64,000 nt of DNA from Phaeospirillum tilakii (GTDB lineage: Bacteria; Pseudomonadota; Alphaproteobacteria; Rhodospirillales; Magnetospirillaceae), in contig NZ_JBHUIY010000005.1 of NCBI RefSeq assembly GCF_042683125.1, positions 62,001-126,000 on the forward strand, given 5' to 3'. The notes under the pieces were generated by a model that saw only the letters and a list, made by a program, of their open reading frames with translations, made no database searches and was not told the origin of the DNA. A program made the translations under genes and the position numbers. This document shows positions 1-8,162 of the stretch, in pieces; the stretch's first letter is position 1; the number at the start of each line of letters is the position of its first letter.

Positions 1-446
1 TCCGGCATCAGCGAGCCCTCGGCCGGCTGGCGGGTGATCGGGCCGGCGAGGAAATCGGCCTCCTCGACCAGGTCCAGCACCTGCCGCACCGTCAGCCCCT
101 CGGCCACCGTCAGCTTGTGCACCACCACCCGCCCCTCGACGATCTGGCGCAGCGCCTCCTCGGGCGAGACATGGGCGGGAAAGGCGTATTCGCCGGCGCG
201 CAGGTTGGCCCGGCGCAGCTTGGCCCCGATCAGGAACACCAGCCGGTCGGCGATCACCCCCTGCTGTTCGAGCTGGGCGGCGATCGCCTCGCTGCCGGCC
301 CCCTTGGGCAGGATCACCGTCACCGGGGCCGGGGCCGGGCCGGGCGAGACGAAGGCGACATGGCCGCGCCACGCCAGCCCGCCGCCGGCCACCGCCAGCA
401 GCAGCACGAAAACCAGCAGAGAGAGCAGAATCGAACGCCGGGTCAC
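1..446 (-). CDS. mltG: Endolytic transglycosylase MltG, N-terminal part (cut by window edge)
   Basis: Only the first 148 codons lie in the window. The GTG start (MTRRSILL) is followed by one hydrophobic segment (about residues 5-27) that would anchor the protein in the inner membrane. The periplasmic part then shows LysM-like and YceG-like sequence (VILPKGAGSEAIAAQLEQQG, LRAGEYAF, VVHKLTVAEGLTVRQVL), typical of MltG. The family cleaves nascent peptidoglycan strands and sets glycan length. It lies downstream of fabF, the usual order in alphaproteobacteria, behind a strong hairpin. The catalytic glutamate lies beyond the window and cannot be checked. Confidence 0.88.
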   Translation of the reverse strand, partial: MTRRSILLSLLVFVLLLAVAGGGLAWRGHVAFVSPGPAPAPVTVILPKGAGSEAIAAQLEQQGVIADRLVFLIGAKLRRANLRAGEYAFPAHVSPEEALRQIVEGRVVVHKLTVAEGLTVRQVLDLVEEADFLAGPITRQPAEGSLMP

Positions 447-470
447 TTTGTTTTCCCCTGCCGACGTGAC

Positions 471-499
471 GAAGGCTCCCGCCGGGGGCGGGAGCCTTC
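471..499. terminator. Perfect 13-bp hairpin between fabF and mltG
   Basis: Positions 471-483 pair perfectly with 487-499 (arm GAAGGCTCCCGCC, 3-nt loop). It lies 30 bp after the fabF stop and before the mltG start. There is no strong U-run on the minus-strand side, so it may only partly stop transcription and reduce mltG relative to the fab genes, or act as an RNA-stability element. Confidence 0.6.
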
Positions 500-528
500 C
501 ACAACACCTGTTCCGGGGCGACGCGACG

Positions 529-1788
529 TCAGGGCGCGGCGCGGAACACCAGCGAGGCGTTGGTGCCCCCGAACCCGAACGAGTTCGACAGCACCACCTT
601 GACCGGCCGTTCCTTGGCGGCGAGCGGCACCAGATCGACGCCGTCACAGCCCTCGGCCGGATTGTGCAGGTTGAGGGTCGGCGGCACCACCTGATCGCGC
701 AGCGCCAGCAGCGAGAAGATCGCCTCGGCCGCGCCGGCCGCGCCGAGCAGATGGCCGATCGCCGACTTGGTCGAGGACATGCTGAGCCGGGCGGCGTGAT
801 CGCCGAACACCCGCTTGACCGCGCCGAGTTCGATGGTGTCGCCCATCGTCGCGGTGCCGTGGGCGTTGATGTAGTCGATCGCCTCGAGCGGCAGGCCGGT
901 GCGCTTCAGCGCGGCCTTCATCGCCCGCACCGCGCCGTTGCCGTCCTCGGCCGGAGCGGTGATGTGATAGGCGTCGCCCGACATGCCGTAGCCGATCAGT
1001 TCGCCATAGATCTTGGCGCCGCGCTTCTTGGCGTGTTCGAGTTCCTCGAGCACGACGATGCCGGCGCCCTCGCCCATCACGAAGCCGTCGCGGTCGCGGT
1101 CCCACGGACGGGAGGCCTCGGTCGGGCGGTCGTTGTAGGAGGTGCACAGCGCCTTGGCGGCGGCGAAGCCGGCGATGCCCAGGCGGCTGACGGCGGCCTC
1201 GGCGCCGCCGGCGACCATCACGTCGGCATCGTCGAGGGCGATCAGGCGGGCGGCGTCACCGATGGCGTGGGCGCCGGTGGCGCAGGCCGTCACCACCGCG
1301 TGATTCGGACCCTTGAAGCCGTAACGGATCGAAACGTGGCCGGAGACCAGATTGATCAGGGCGGCGGGAATGAAGAAGGGGCTGATCCGGCGCGGGCCGG
1401 ACTTTTCGAGCGTCAGCGCCCCGTCGGCGATGTTGGGCAGGCCGCCGATGCCGGAGCCGATCATCACCCCGGTGCGTTCGCGGGATTCATCGTCGGGCGG
1501 AACCCAACCGGAATCCGCGACCGCCTCGGCGGTGGCGGCGAGGCCGTAGACGATGAAATCGTCCATGCGGCGGCGATCCTTGGCCGGAGCCACGGAATCG
1601 AGATCGAGTTGGCCCGGATCGGTGCCGCGCGGCACCACACCGGCAATCTGGGCAGGCAGATCGGAGACATCGAAGCTCTCGATCCGACGAATGCCGGACT
1701 GGGCGGCCAGCAGCCGCTCCCAAGTGGTCTGGACTCCGTTGCCCAGCGGAGTGGTCAGGCCGATGCCGGTGACGACGACACGTCTCAT
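529..1788 (-). CDS. fabF: Beta-ketoacyl-ACP synthase II (FabF)
   Basis: This 419-residue thiolase-fold condensing enzyme extends acyl-ACP with malonyl-ACP in type II fatty acid synthesis. The C-H-H triad is visible: Cys169 in VTACATGAH, His310 in INAHGT and His346 in KSAIGHLLGA, with the conserved Lys341 nearby. The C-terminal SNSFGFGGTN motif is intact. Length and start (MRRVVVTGIG) match the family. It follows acpP by 91 bp, and that gap can fold into a GC-rich hairpin (about 1832-1870), so read-through with modulation is plausible. Confidence 0.97.
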   Translation of the reverse strand: MRRVVVTGIGLTTPLGNGVQTTWERLLAAQSGIRRIESFDVSDLPAQIAGVVPRGTDPGQLDLDSVAPAKDRRRMDDFIVYGLAATAEAVADSGWVPPDDESRERTGVMIGSGIGGLPNIADGALTLEKSGPRRISPFFIPAALINLVSGHVSIRYGFKGPNHAVVTACATGAHAIGDAARLIALDDADVMVAGGAEAAVSRLGIAGFAAAKALCTSYNDRPTEASRPWDRDRDGFVMGEGAGIVVLEELEHAKKRGAKIYGELIGYGMSGDAYHITAPAEDGNGAVRAMKAALKRTGLPLEAIDYINAHGTATMGDTIELGAVKRVFGDHAARLSMSSTKSAIGHLLGAAGAAEAIFSLLALRDQVVPPTLNLHNPAEGCDGVDLVPLAAKERPVKVVLSNSFGFGGTNASLVFRAAP

Positions 1789-1879
1789 GAAAACCCTGGC
1801 TTTCCGAAAGTCGCGGGAAAAAGGAATACGGGGGCGCCGCCCTCCCCTCCGAGAGCGGCGGCCGGCGCCCGGCTTCCCC

Positions 1880-2119
1880 TTACGCGGACTGCTGCTTGGT
1901 GATGAAGTCGATCGCGTCCTTGACGGTCAGGATCTTCTCGGCGGCATCGTCCGGAATCTCGACCGAGAACTCTTCTTCGAACGCCATCACCAGCTCGACG
2001 GTGTCCAGGCTGTCGGCGCCCAGGTCGTCGATGAAGCTGGCGTTCTCGGTCACCTTGGCTTCCTCGACGCCCAGATGCTCGACGACAATCTTCTTAACCC
2101 GTTCGGCCACGTCACTCAT
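1880..2119 (-). CDS. acpP: Acyl carrier protein (AcpP)
   Basis: This 79-residue acidic helical protein carries acyl chains on a 4'-phosphopantetheine arm during fatty acid and lipid A synthesis. The attachment motif DLGADSLDT places the modified serine at Ser37. Size and composition are typical of AcpP. It sits between fabG and fabF on the same strand. A 141-bp gap before it contains a T-rich hairpin (2196-2224), which suggests that acpP also has its own promoter, as is usual for this very abundant protein. Confidence 0.97.
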   Translation of the reverse strand: MSDVAERVKKIVVEHLGVEEAKVTENASFIDDLGADSLDTVELVMAFEEEFSVEIPDDAAEKILTVKDAIDFITKQQSA

Positions 2120-2195
2120 GTGTGATCCCTCAAAAAGTCATGTTCCGATGGAAAAACCGTCTTATGCGCCTGGGCGGCGCAGCCCCCTGTCAGGC

Positions 2196-2224
2196 GAAAA
2201 GTGCCGTTTCGTAGCACACTTTTC
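2196..2224 (-). terminator. Hairpin with T-run between fabG and acpP
   Basis: GAAAAGTG (2196-2203) pairs with CACTTTTC (2217-2224), about 37 bp beyond the fabG stop. Read on the minus strand, the 3' arm ends in TTTTC, like a weak intrinsic terminator or attenuator. It would separate fabD-fabG expression from acpP. Confidence 0.5.
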
Positions 2225-2260
2225 CCCCCTTGACCAGCCTCGCCGCCCGGGTCGGCCGGC

Positions 2261-2998
2261 TCAGATCATCGCCATCCCGCCATTGACATGGAGGGTCTGG
2301 CCGGTGACGTAGCCGGCCTCGGCCGAGGCCAGATAGACCGCCGCGGCGGCGATCTCGCCGACCTCGCCCATCCGCCCGAGCGGAATGCCGGCCAGCAGCT
2401 TGGCCTTCTGCTCGTCGTTGAGGGCATCGGTCATCGCCGAGGTGATGAAGCCCGGGGCGATGCAGTTGACGGTGATGCCGCGGCTGGCCACTTCCTGGGC
2501 CAGCGCCTTGCTCATCCCGATCAGGCCGGCCTTGGAGGCGGCGTAATTGACCTGGCCCGGATTGCCGGTGACGCCGACGATCGAGGTGATGTTGATGATG
2601 CGGCCGAAGCGGCGCTTCATCTGCCCCTTGACCACCGCGCGACACAGGCGGAAGGCGGCGGTCAGGTTGACGTCGAGCACCGTCTGCCAGTCCTCGTCCT
2701 TCATCCGCAGCACCAGCCCGTCGCGGGTCAGCCCGGCATTGTTGACCAGGATGTCGAGCGAGCCCAGCGTCGCCTCGGCCTGCTTGGCCAGCGCCTCGAC
2801 CGCCGCCGGGTCGGACAGGTTGGCCGGCAGGACATGGACCCGCTCGCCCAGTTCGGCCGCCAGGGTGTCGAGCGCCTCGCGCCTTGTGCCGTGCAGGCCG
2901 ACCACCGCCCCCTGGGCGTGCAGGGCGCGGGCGATCGCCCCGCCGATGCCGCCCGAGGCGCCGGTGACCAGCGCGGTCTTGCCGTTGAGATCGAACAT
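2261..2998 (-). CDS. fabG: 3-oxoacyl-ACP reductase (FabG)
   Basis: This 245-residue short-chain dehydrogenase reduces 3-oxoacyl-ACP with NADPH in fatty acid elongation. It shows the Rossmann motif TGASGGIGGAIA (residues 12-23), NNAG (86-89), and the catalytic Ser139, Tyr152 and Lys156 (YAASK). Length matches E. coli FabG. It lies 36 bp downstream of fabD and upstream of acpP, the standard order. Confidence 0.96.
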   Translation of the reverse strand: MFDLNGKTALVTGASGGIGGAIARALHAQGAVVGLHGTRREALDTLAAELGERVHVLPANLSDPAAVEALAKQAEATLGSLDILVNNAGLTRDGLVLRMKDEDWQTVLDVNLTAAFRLCRAVVKGQMKRRFGRIINITSIVGVTGNPGQVNYAASKAGLIGMSKALAQEVASRGITVNCIAPGFITSAMTDALNDEQKAKLLAGIPLGRMGEVGEIAAAAVYLASAEAGYVTGQTLHVNGGMAMI

Positions 2999-3034
2999 GG
3001 ATTCCCCCCTACGTTGGTTGTCTGCCCGCCGGGA

Positions 3035-3976
3035 TCACAGCCCGGCGAGGAACGCCTCGACCTCGGCCGGGGTGCCGACCGCGCTGCCCGACAGGCTCTT
3101 GTCGATCCGCCGCGCCAGCCCGCTCAGCACCTTGCCCGAGCCCAGCTCGACCAGGGTGGTGATTCCGGCGTCGCGCATCGTCAGCACGCATTCGCGCCAG
3201 CGCACCGTGCCGGTGACCTGCCGCACCAGCAGGTCGCGGATCTCGGCCGGATCGGTCACCGGGGCGGCGGTGACGTTGGCGACCACCGGCACCTTCGGCG
3301 CGTTCATCGTCACGCCCGCCAGCGCCTCGGCCATCGCCTCGGCCGCCGGCTGCATCAGGGCGCAATGGAACGGGGCGGACACCGGCAGCGGCACCGCGCG
3401 CTTGACGCCGCGCTCGCCGGCGATCTTCATCGCCCGCTCGACCGCGCCCTTGTGACCCGACACCACCACCTGGGCGCCGCCATTGTCGTTGGCCGCCTCG
3501 CACACCTCGCCCTCGGCGGCGGCCGCGGCGATCTCGCGCGCGGCGTCGAGTTCGACCCCGATCAGCGCCGCCATCGCGCCGATTCCGACCGGCACCGCCT
3601 TCTGCATCGCCCGGCCACGGATCTTCAGCAGCCGCGCCGCGTCGGCGACCGAGAAGGTGCCGGCGGCGGCCAGCGCCGAATATTCCCCGAGCGAATGGCC
3701 GGCGACGAAGCGCGCGGCCTGGGCCAGATCGACCCCGCCCTCGCGCTCCAGCACCCGCACCACCGCCAGCGACACCGCCATCAGCGCCGGCTGGGCGTTC
3801 TCGGTCAGGGTCAGTTCGTCCTCGGGGCCCTCGGCCATCAGCAGCGACAGCTTCTGCGACAGCGCGTCATCGACCTCCTGGAACAGCTCGCGGGCGACCG
3901 GAAAGGCCTCGGCCAGTTCGCGGCCCATCCCCACCGCCTGCGACCCCTGGCCCGGAAAAACGAATGCGCGCGTCAT
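3035..3976 (-). CDS. fabD: Malonyl-CoA:ACP transacylase (FabD)
   Basis: FabD loads malonyl groups from CoA onto ACP. The start chosen is MTRAFVFPGQGSQ, because AAGGAG stands about 8 nt upstream of it; an upstream in-frame extension of 33 residues is low-complexity and unlikely. The 313 residues carry the nucleophile motif GHSLGE (Ser95) and the downstream His in SAPFHCALM. It is the first gene of the fabD-fabG-acpP-fabF set on the minus strand. Confidence 0.96.
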   Translation of the reverse strand: MTRAFVFPGQGSQAVGMGRELAEAFPVARELFQEVDDALSQKLSLLMAEGPEDELTLTENAQPALMAVSLAVVRVLEREGGVDLAQAARFVAGHSLGEYSALAAAGTFSVADAARLLKIRGRAMQKAVPVGIGAMAALIGVELDAAREIAAAAAEGEVCEAANDNGGAQVVVSGHKGAVERAMKIAGERGVKRAVPLPVSAPFHCALMQPAAEAMAEALAGVTMNAPKVPVVANVTAAPVTDPAEIRDLLVRQVTGTVRWRECVLTMRDAGITTLVELGSGKVLSGLARRIDKSLSGSAVGTPAEVEAFLAGL

Positions 3977-4056
3977 CTCTGGTGCTCCTTCCCCCGCGAA
4001 AACCGGTGGGCGAAGGAAAGGGAAAGGGCCCGGCGCTGTCAAGGAAGGAAAAACAG

Positions 4057-4110
4057 GCGCGGGCGCCGCCCGCACCCGCCAGGGGCCGGAAGGCCCCTGG
4101 ACCCCGGTCC
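4057..4110. repeat. Dispersed palindrome, family A, copy 1
   Basis: One arm set of the family A element: a Gly/Arg-codon-like GC stretch followed by the stem CCAGGGGCC-GGAA-GGCCCCTGG. It lies immediately after the stop codon of the bestrophin-type gene (minus strand) and before fabD. Other copies are at 8115, 37834, 37911, 43500, 59118 and 59194. Confidence 0.75.
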
Positions 4111-4112
4111 CT

Positions 4113-5027
4113 TTACATCAGGCAGGACTCGACCGGGGCCAAGGGCGGCGGCAGGTCGGTCTCGCCCAGGGCGTCGCGCAGGTCGATCTCGATCCGCCGG
4201 CAGATCGCCTCCAGCGGCAGATGGTTGGGCAGCAGGCCGAACGGGTTCTCGATCTCGTCGGCGATCGTGTCGAGGCCGAAGAAGGTATAGGAGATCAGCC
4301 CGACCACCAGCGGCGTGGTGTAGCCGATGCTGTCGATCAGCCCAAACGGCAGCAGCAGGCAATACAGATGCGCGGTGCGGTGCAGCAGCAGGGTATAGGA
4401 AAACGGCAGCGGCGTGCCCTTGATCCGCTCGCAGCCGGCCTGGACCCGGGCCAGGGCGGTCAGGGCGTCCTCGATCCGGGCGCATTGGATCGGCTCGATC
4501 CGCCGCGCCGCCGAAGCCTCGGCCAGATCGCGGCTGATCGCCCGCAGCAGCGCATCGGTCCGGTTGGCCGAGTCGGCCAGCATCACCTGATCGGCCGGAG
4601 AGAGGAAGGCGGCGCTGTCCTGATCCGGCGTCTCGCGCAGGGCGTGGCGCAGCAGATGGGCGAAGGCGATCAGCCGCCGCACCTGCACCGCCGCCAGCAC
4701 CGGATCGGCCCGGCCGAGATGGGCCAGGATCAGCCGGGCCAGCGAACGGCACTGAATGGTCAGGTCGCCCCAGTGGCGCCGGCCTTCCCACCAGCGGTCA
4801 TAGGTCGCGCTGTTGCGGAAGCCGAGGAAGATCGCCAGCGCCAGCCCGATCAGGCTGAACGGGATCGGAGTCAGCGTCACCTTGATCTCGAACACCCGTC
4901 CATGGACCAGGGTGACGATGGTGGCGATGGTGACGGTGGTCAGCACCTCCCACTTGATGCGGTGCAGGATCGAGCCGCGCACCGCGAAGAACAGCCGCCA
5001 GCCGGGCGGACGGTCGCGAATGATCAT
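4113..5027 (-). CDS. Bestrophin/UPF0187-family membrane channel
   Basis: The 304-residue protein begins MIIRDRPPGWRLFFAVRGSI and has the family hallmarks: hydrophobic segments near residues 25-45 and 48-65, the motif FLGFRNSATYDRWWEGRRHWG, then a long helical cytoplasmic part, and two further hydrophobic segments (about 205-245). Bacterial bestrophin homologues form pentameric ion channels in the inner membrane; the ion carried here is unknown. The start at 5027 was chosen because an upstream extension is Pro/Gly/Arg-rich and includes the terminator-like hairpin at 5087-5111. The gene is probably monocistronic. Confidence 0.85.
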   Translation of the reverse strand: MIIRDRPPGWRLFFAVRGSILHRIKWEVLTTVTIATIVTLVHGRVFEIKVTLTPIPFSLIGLALAIFLGFRNSATYDRWWEGRRHWGDLTIQCRSLARLILAHLGRADPVLAAVQVRRLIAFAHLLRHALRETPDQDSAAFLSPADQVMLADSANRTDALLRAISRDLAEASAARRIEPIQCARIEDALTALARVQAGCERIKGTPLPFSYTLLLHRTAHLYCLLLPFGLIDSIGYTTPLVVGLISYTFFGLDTIADEIENPFGLLPNHLPLEAICRRIEIDLRDALGETDLPPPLAPVESCLM

Positions 5028-5086
5028 CGGGGGGACACTCCGGGCCGGGGGGAAACAACGCCCGTCCGAGATGTAGCCCGCCCGGC

Positions 5087-5111
5087 CCGGGGTGGGAAGC
5101 CCCCACCCCGG
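5087..5111. terminator. 10-bp perfect stem after epmA
   Basis: CCGGGGTGGG (5087-5096) pairs with CCCACCCCGG (5102-5111). ATTTTT follows on the plus-strand side and the epmA stop codon is 8 bp away. Flanking genes are on the minus strand, so the T-run lies on the opposite side from expected; it may act in both directions. Confidence 0.6.
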
Positions 5112-5119
5112 ATTTTTCG

Positions 5120-6202
5120 TCAGACGGTCGGCGGCGCCGGGCCATCGACCGGGGCCCACAGCACCTGATCGATCCGCTCCGCCCCGGTCAACAGCATCAC
5201 CAGCCGGTCGAAGCCAAGGGCGATCCCGGCCGAATCCGGCAGGCCGAATGCCAGCGCGGCGAGGAAATCCTCGTCGAGCGGCGGCGCGGCGCCATACAAT
5301 TCGGTCGCCAGCGCCCGATCCTCGCCGAAGCGGCGGCGCTGCTCGACCGGATCGATCAGTTCACCGAAGGCGTTGGCGAGTTCGAGCCCGAGGGCATAGA
5401 CCTCGAAACGCTGGGCGACGCGGGGGTCGTCCGGGTCGGGCCGGGCCAGCGCCGCCATCGCCAGCGGCCAGGAATGGAGGATGGTCGGCCGGTCGAAACC
5501 GAGATGGGGTTCGATCCGGTCGAACATGATGCGGAAGACGATGTCGTCCCAGCGGTCGGACGGGCTGACCGAGACTCCGATCCGCGCCGCCTCGGCCGCG
5601 ATCAGGGCGCGCTCGGGCCGCAACGGGTCGGGCGCGGTGGCGAGCAGGTCGATCCCGGCATAGGTGGCGAAGGCCTCGGCCACCGACAGCCGTTGCCAGG
5701 GCAGGAACGGATCGCAGACCAGCCCGCCCCGCCGCAATTGCTCGACCCCGACCGCCTCGGCGCAGGTCCGCACCAGTGCCTCGGTGTCGGCCATCAGCGC
5801 CTCGATCCCGGCCCCGGCGCGATACCATTCGACCATGGTGAATTCGGGGGCGTGGGTGGCGGACCGCTCGGCGTTGCGGAACACCCGCGCCATCTGCCAG
5901 ATCCGCTCCATCCCGCCGGCCAGCAGCTTCTTCATCGCGAATTCGGGGCTGGTATGCAGACAGAGCGGCCGGTCCGGCCCGCCATAAGGGTCGGTCAGCG
6001 CGGTGGCGAACCATTTGAGATGCGGCTCCATCCCCGGCGAGACCTGGAGACAGGGGGTTTCGACCTCGACGAAATCGCGCAGGGCGAAGAAGCCGCGCAG
6101 CGCCGCCACCGCCTGCCCCCGGGCGCGCAGGAAGCCCCGCCGCGCCGCCAGTTGGTCCGGGTGCCACCAGGGTTGCCCCAGCCGATCCTTGCCTGTGCCC
6201 AT
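5120..6202 (-). CDS. epmA: EF-P--(R)-beta-lysine ligase EpmA (GenX/PoxA)
   Basis: This is a 360-residue class II lysyl-tRNA-synthetase-like catalytic core without an anticodon-binding domain, the mark of EpmA. It attaches (R)-beta-lysine to elongation factor P, which helps ribosomes through proline stretches. Visible class II elements include VETPCLQVSPGMEPHL (motif 1 region), RVFRNAERSATHAPEFTMVEWY (motif 2) and GIALGFDRLVMLL (motif 3). Start: ATG at 6202 with GGGGAAAAG upstream. It diverges from epmB, the enzyme that makes its beta-lysine, with only 21 bp between the start codons. No efp gene is in the window. Confidence 0.95.
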   Translation of the reverse strand: MGTGKDRLGQPWWHPDQLAARRGFLRARGQAVAALRGFFALRDFVEVETPCLQVSPGMEPHLKWFATALTDPYGGPDRPLCLHTSPEFAMKKLLAGGMERIWQMARVFRNAERSATHAPEFTMVEWYRAGAGIEALMADTEALVRTCAEAVGVEQLRRGGLVCDPFLPWQRLSVAEAFATYAGIDLLATAPDPLRPERALIAAEAARIGVSVSPSDRWDDIVFRIMFDRIEPHLGFDRPTILHSWPLAMAALARPDPDDPRVAQRFEVYALGLELANAFGELIDPVEQRRRFGEDRALATELYGAAPPLDEDFLAALAFGLPDSAGIALGFDRLVMLLTGAERIDQVLWAPVDGPAPPTV

Positions 6203-6223
6203 CTTTTCCCCTATGCCGTTGCG

Positions 6224-7273
6224 ATGTCCGAACCGCACCCCCCGATGCGCCGCCCGGCCGAGCTGGTCGCGGCCGGCCTGCTGGCCGCCGCCGATCTGCC
6301 CGGGGCCGAGGCGGCGGCGGCGCCGTTTCCGCTGCTGCTGCCGGCCGGGCTGGCGGCGCTGATCGATCCCGCCGATCCCGCCGACCCGATCGCCCGTCAG
6401 TTCGTCCCCCGCGCCGAGGAAGCCGACCTGCGCCCGGAGGACCGCGCCGACCCGATCGGCGACGCAGCCTACAGCCCGCTGCCGGGGCTCGTCCACCGCT
6501 ACCCCGACCGGGTGCTGCTGACCCCGACCCTGGCCTGCGCCGCCCATTGCCGCTTCTGTTTCCGCCGGGTCCGGGTCGGCGCCGGCCCGGTGCGGATGAG
6601 CCCGGCCGAACTCGACGCCGCGCTCGACTACGTCGCCGCCCATCCCGAACTGCGCGAGGTGGTGCTGACCGGCGGCGACCCGCTGACCCTCGGCGCCGAC
6701 GCCCTGGCCGCCCTGCTCGGCCGCCTCGCCGCCCTGCCCCAACTCGAGCTGATCCGGATCCACACCCGCCTGCCGGTGGCGGCGCCCGAGCGGCTTACCC
6801 CGGCACTGGTCGCCGCGCTGACCCCGCCCGATGGCGCCGACCTCGCGGTGTGGGTGGCGGTCCATGTCAACCATCCGCGCGAACTGAGCCCGGCGACCGA
6901 CGCCGCGCTGGCCCGCCTCACCGAAGCCGGCCTGCCGCTGCTGGCCCAGACCGTGCTGCTGAAGGGGGTCAACGACCAGACGGAGACGCTGGAAACCCTG
7001 TTCCGCGCCCTGGTGCGGCGGCGGGTGCGACCCTATTACCTGCACCATCCCGACCTCGCCCCCGGCACCGCCCATTTCCGCCCGACCCTGGCCGAGGGCC
7101 GCGCCCTGATGCGGGCGCTGCGCGGCCGGATCAGCGGCTTCGCCTTGCCGACCTACGTGCTCGACATCCCGGGCGGCTACGGCAAGGTCCCGGTCGGGCC
7201 GGATTACTGGGACGAGCAGACGCGCGAGGTCACCGACCGGCACGGCCGCCGCCATCCCCGACCGCAGGGATAG
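6224..7273 (+). CDS. epmB: EF-P beta-lysylation lysine 2,3-aminomutase EpmB
   Basis: This 349-residue radical SAM/PLP enzyme of the KamA family converts L-lysine to (R)-beta-lysine for EpmA. The radical SAM cluster motif CAAHCRFC gives Cys105, Cys109 and Cys112. GGDPLTL follows, and the C-terminal PGGYGKVP carries the likely PLP lysine. The start MSEPHPPMRR at 6224 has no clear Shine-Dalgarno, and the upstream 21 bp are shared with epmA, so the promoter must lie inside epmA or the mRNA is nearly leaderless. It is shorter than clostridial KamA, as expected for EpmB. Confidence 0.94.
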   Translation: MSEPHPPMRRPAELVAAGLLAAADLPGAEAAAAPFPLLLPAGLAALIDPADPADPIARQFVPRAEEADLRPEDRADPIGDAAYSPLPGLVHRYPDRVLLTPTLACAAHCRFCFRRVRVGAGPVRMSPAELDAALDYVAAHPELREVVLTGGDPLTLGADALAALLGRLAALPQLELIRIHTRLPVAAPERLTPALVAALTPPDGADLAVWVAVHVNHPRELSPATDAALARLTEAGLPLLAQTVLLKGVNDQTETLETLFRALVRRRVRPYYLHHPDLAPGTAHFRPTLAEGRALMRALRGRISGFALPTYVLDIPGGYGKVPVGPDYWDEQTREVTDRHGRRHPRPQG

Positions 7274-7387
7274 GCTGGAGGCGGCCCCTCCCAACCCTTA
7301 TAAGATCACGCCCCGAAGAAATGCGCCGATTGCGCATCCTGCCGTGATGGGCTATCTGGACCACCGCTCTTTACGACAGCCTGTCGG

Positions 7388-7603
7388 GTGACCATCTTGT
7401 TGCAGGACGTTGATCCGTGGGTGGTCGTGTATCTGGTGCTGTTCGGCACCGCCGTCCTGCTGGTCCTTTTTATCGCCGCGATGGATGATGTACGCTACCG
7501 GCGGAAACGGGACGAGGCGCTTGGACGGCAACGGGCCACCGAAAACGCGCTGTTCCCGATCGTCAGAGCCTTGATCAGAGCATTGTTGGGAGGCGGATCA
7601 TGA
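7388..7603 (+). CDS. Small single-pass membrane protein, unknown
   Basis: 71 residues from a GTG start. One strong hydrophobic segment (about 10-32, WVVVYLVLFGTAVLLVLFIAA) is followed by an Arg-rich cytoplasmic stretch (RYRRKRDEALGRQR) and an amphipathic C-terminus. Its stop overlaps the next start in an ATGA, so the two are translationally coupled. The short palindrome CGACAG-C-CTGTCG sits directly upstream of the start. No family was recognised. Confidence 0.6.
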   Translation: MTILLQDVDPWVVVYLVLFGTAVLLVLFIAAMDDVRYRRKRDEALGRQRATENALFPIVRALIRALLGGGS

Positions 7604-8091
7604 TCGAGGAAATCCTCGTCGGCACGACCGCCAGCCTGCTGGTCGGGTTGATCGGCTGGCGGACCAGACGCTTGCATGCCCTCCAGGAACAACTTGAATT
7701 CGTGCGGCAATTCGCCGACGCGCGCCGCGCCCTGGAGGATGACCCGACCGTCCCCGAGGCGGTGAAGAAGTTTCTGCGCTTCTCGGCCCGGATCATCGAC
7801 AGCCCCAAGACGGCGCAATACGTCTTCTCGACCGAGCCGCCGACGCCGTCGGCACGGCGCGCCCCGGTCCTGCAAGCGATACGAGCGATGACTCCGCTAC
7901 AGCAGGAACGGTTTCGGGCGGCGACACGTTGCCTGCTGATGGCCCTGTCCTATTACGACGGCAAAAGCGGCGCCAAGCTGCGCGCCGCGCTGTCCGGCGC
8001 CAGAAGCGAGAAGGCGATCCGGGTCGAGATGGCGAAGATCGTCACGCTTGAGCCGCTCGACGCCCCCGGCCTGCTGGGCATCCCGGCCTGA
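7600..8091 (+). CDS. Unknown protein coupled to the preceding small membrane gene
   Basis: 163 residues. The N-terminus (EILVGTTASLLVGLIGW) looks like a short membrane or membrane-associated segment; the remainder is predicted mostly helical (HALQEQLEFVRQFADARRAL; LQAIRAMTPLQQERFRAATR). No catalytic motif is apparent. The ATGA overlap with the upstream gene indicates a two-gene operon. Codon use resembles the neighbours. A family A palindrome follows the stop by about 25 bp. Confidence 0.65.
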   Translation: MIEEILVGTTASLLVGLIGWRTRRLHALQEQLEFVRQFADARRALEDDPTVPEAVKKFLRFSARIIDSPKTAQYVFSTEPPTPSARRAPVLQAIRAMTPLQQERFRAATRCLLMALSYYDGKSGAKLRAALSGARSEKAIRVEMAKIVTLEPLDAPGLLGIPA

Positions 8092-8114
8092 CCGATCCGC
8101 CCACGACCCGTGCC

Positions 8115-8160
8115 GGGTTCCAAGGGCCCCCGGCCCTTGGCGGGTGCGGGCAGAGCCCGC
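8115..8160. repeat. Dispersed palindrome, family A, copy 2
   Basis: CCAAGGGCC-CCC-GGCCCTTGG followed by CGGGTGCGGGCAGAGCCCGC, the inverted orientation of copy 1. It lies between the convergent ends of the two-gene unknown operon and the feo operon, where it could terminate both. Confidence 0.75.
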
Positions 8161-8162
8161 TC

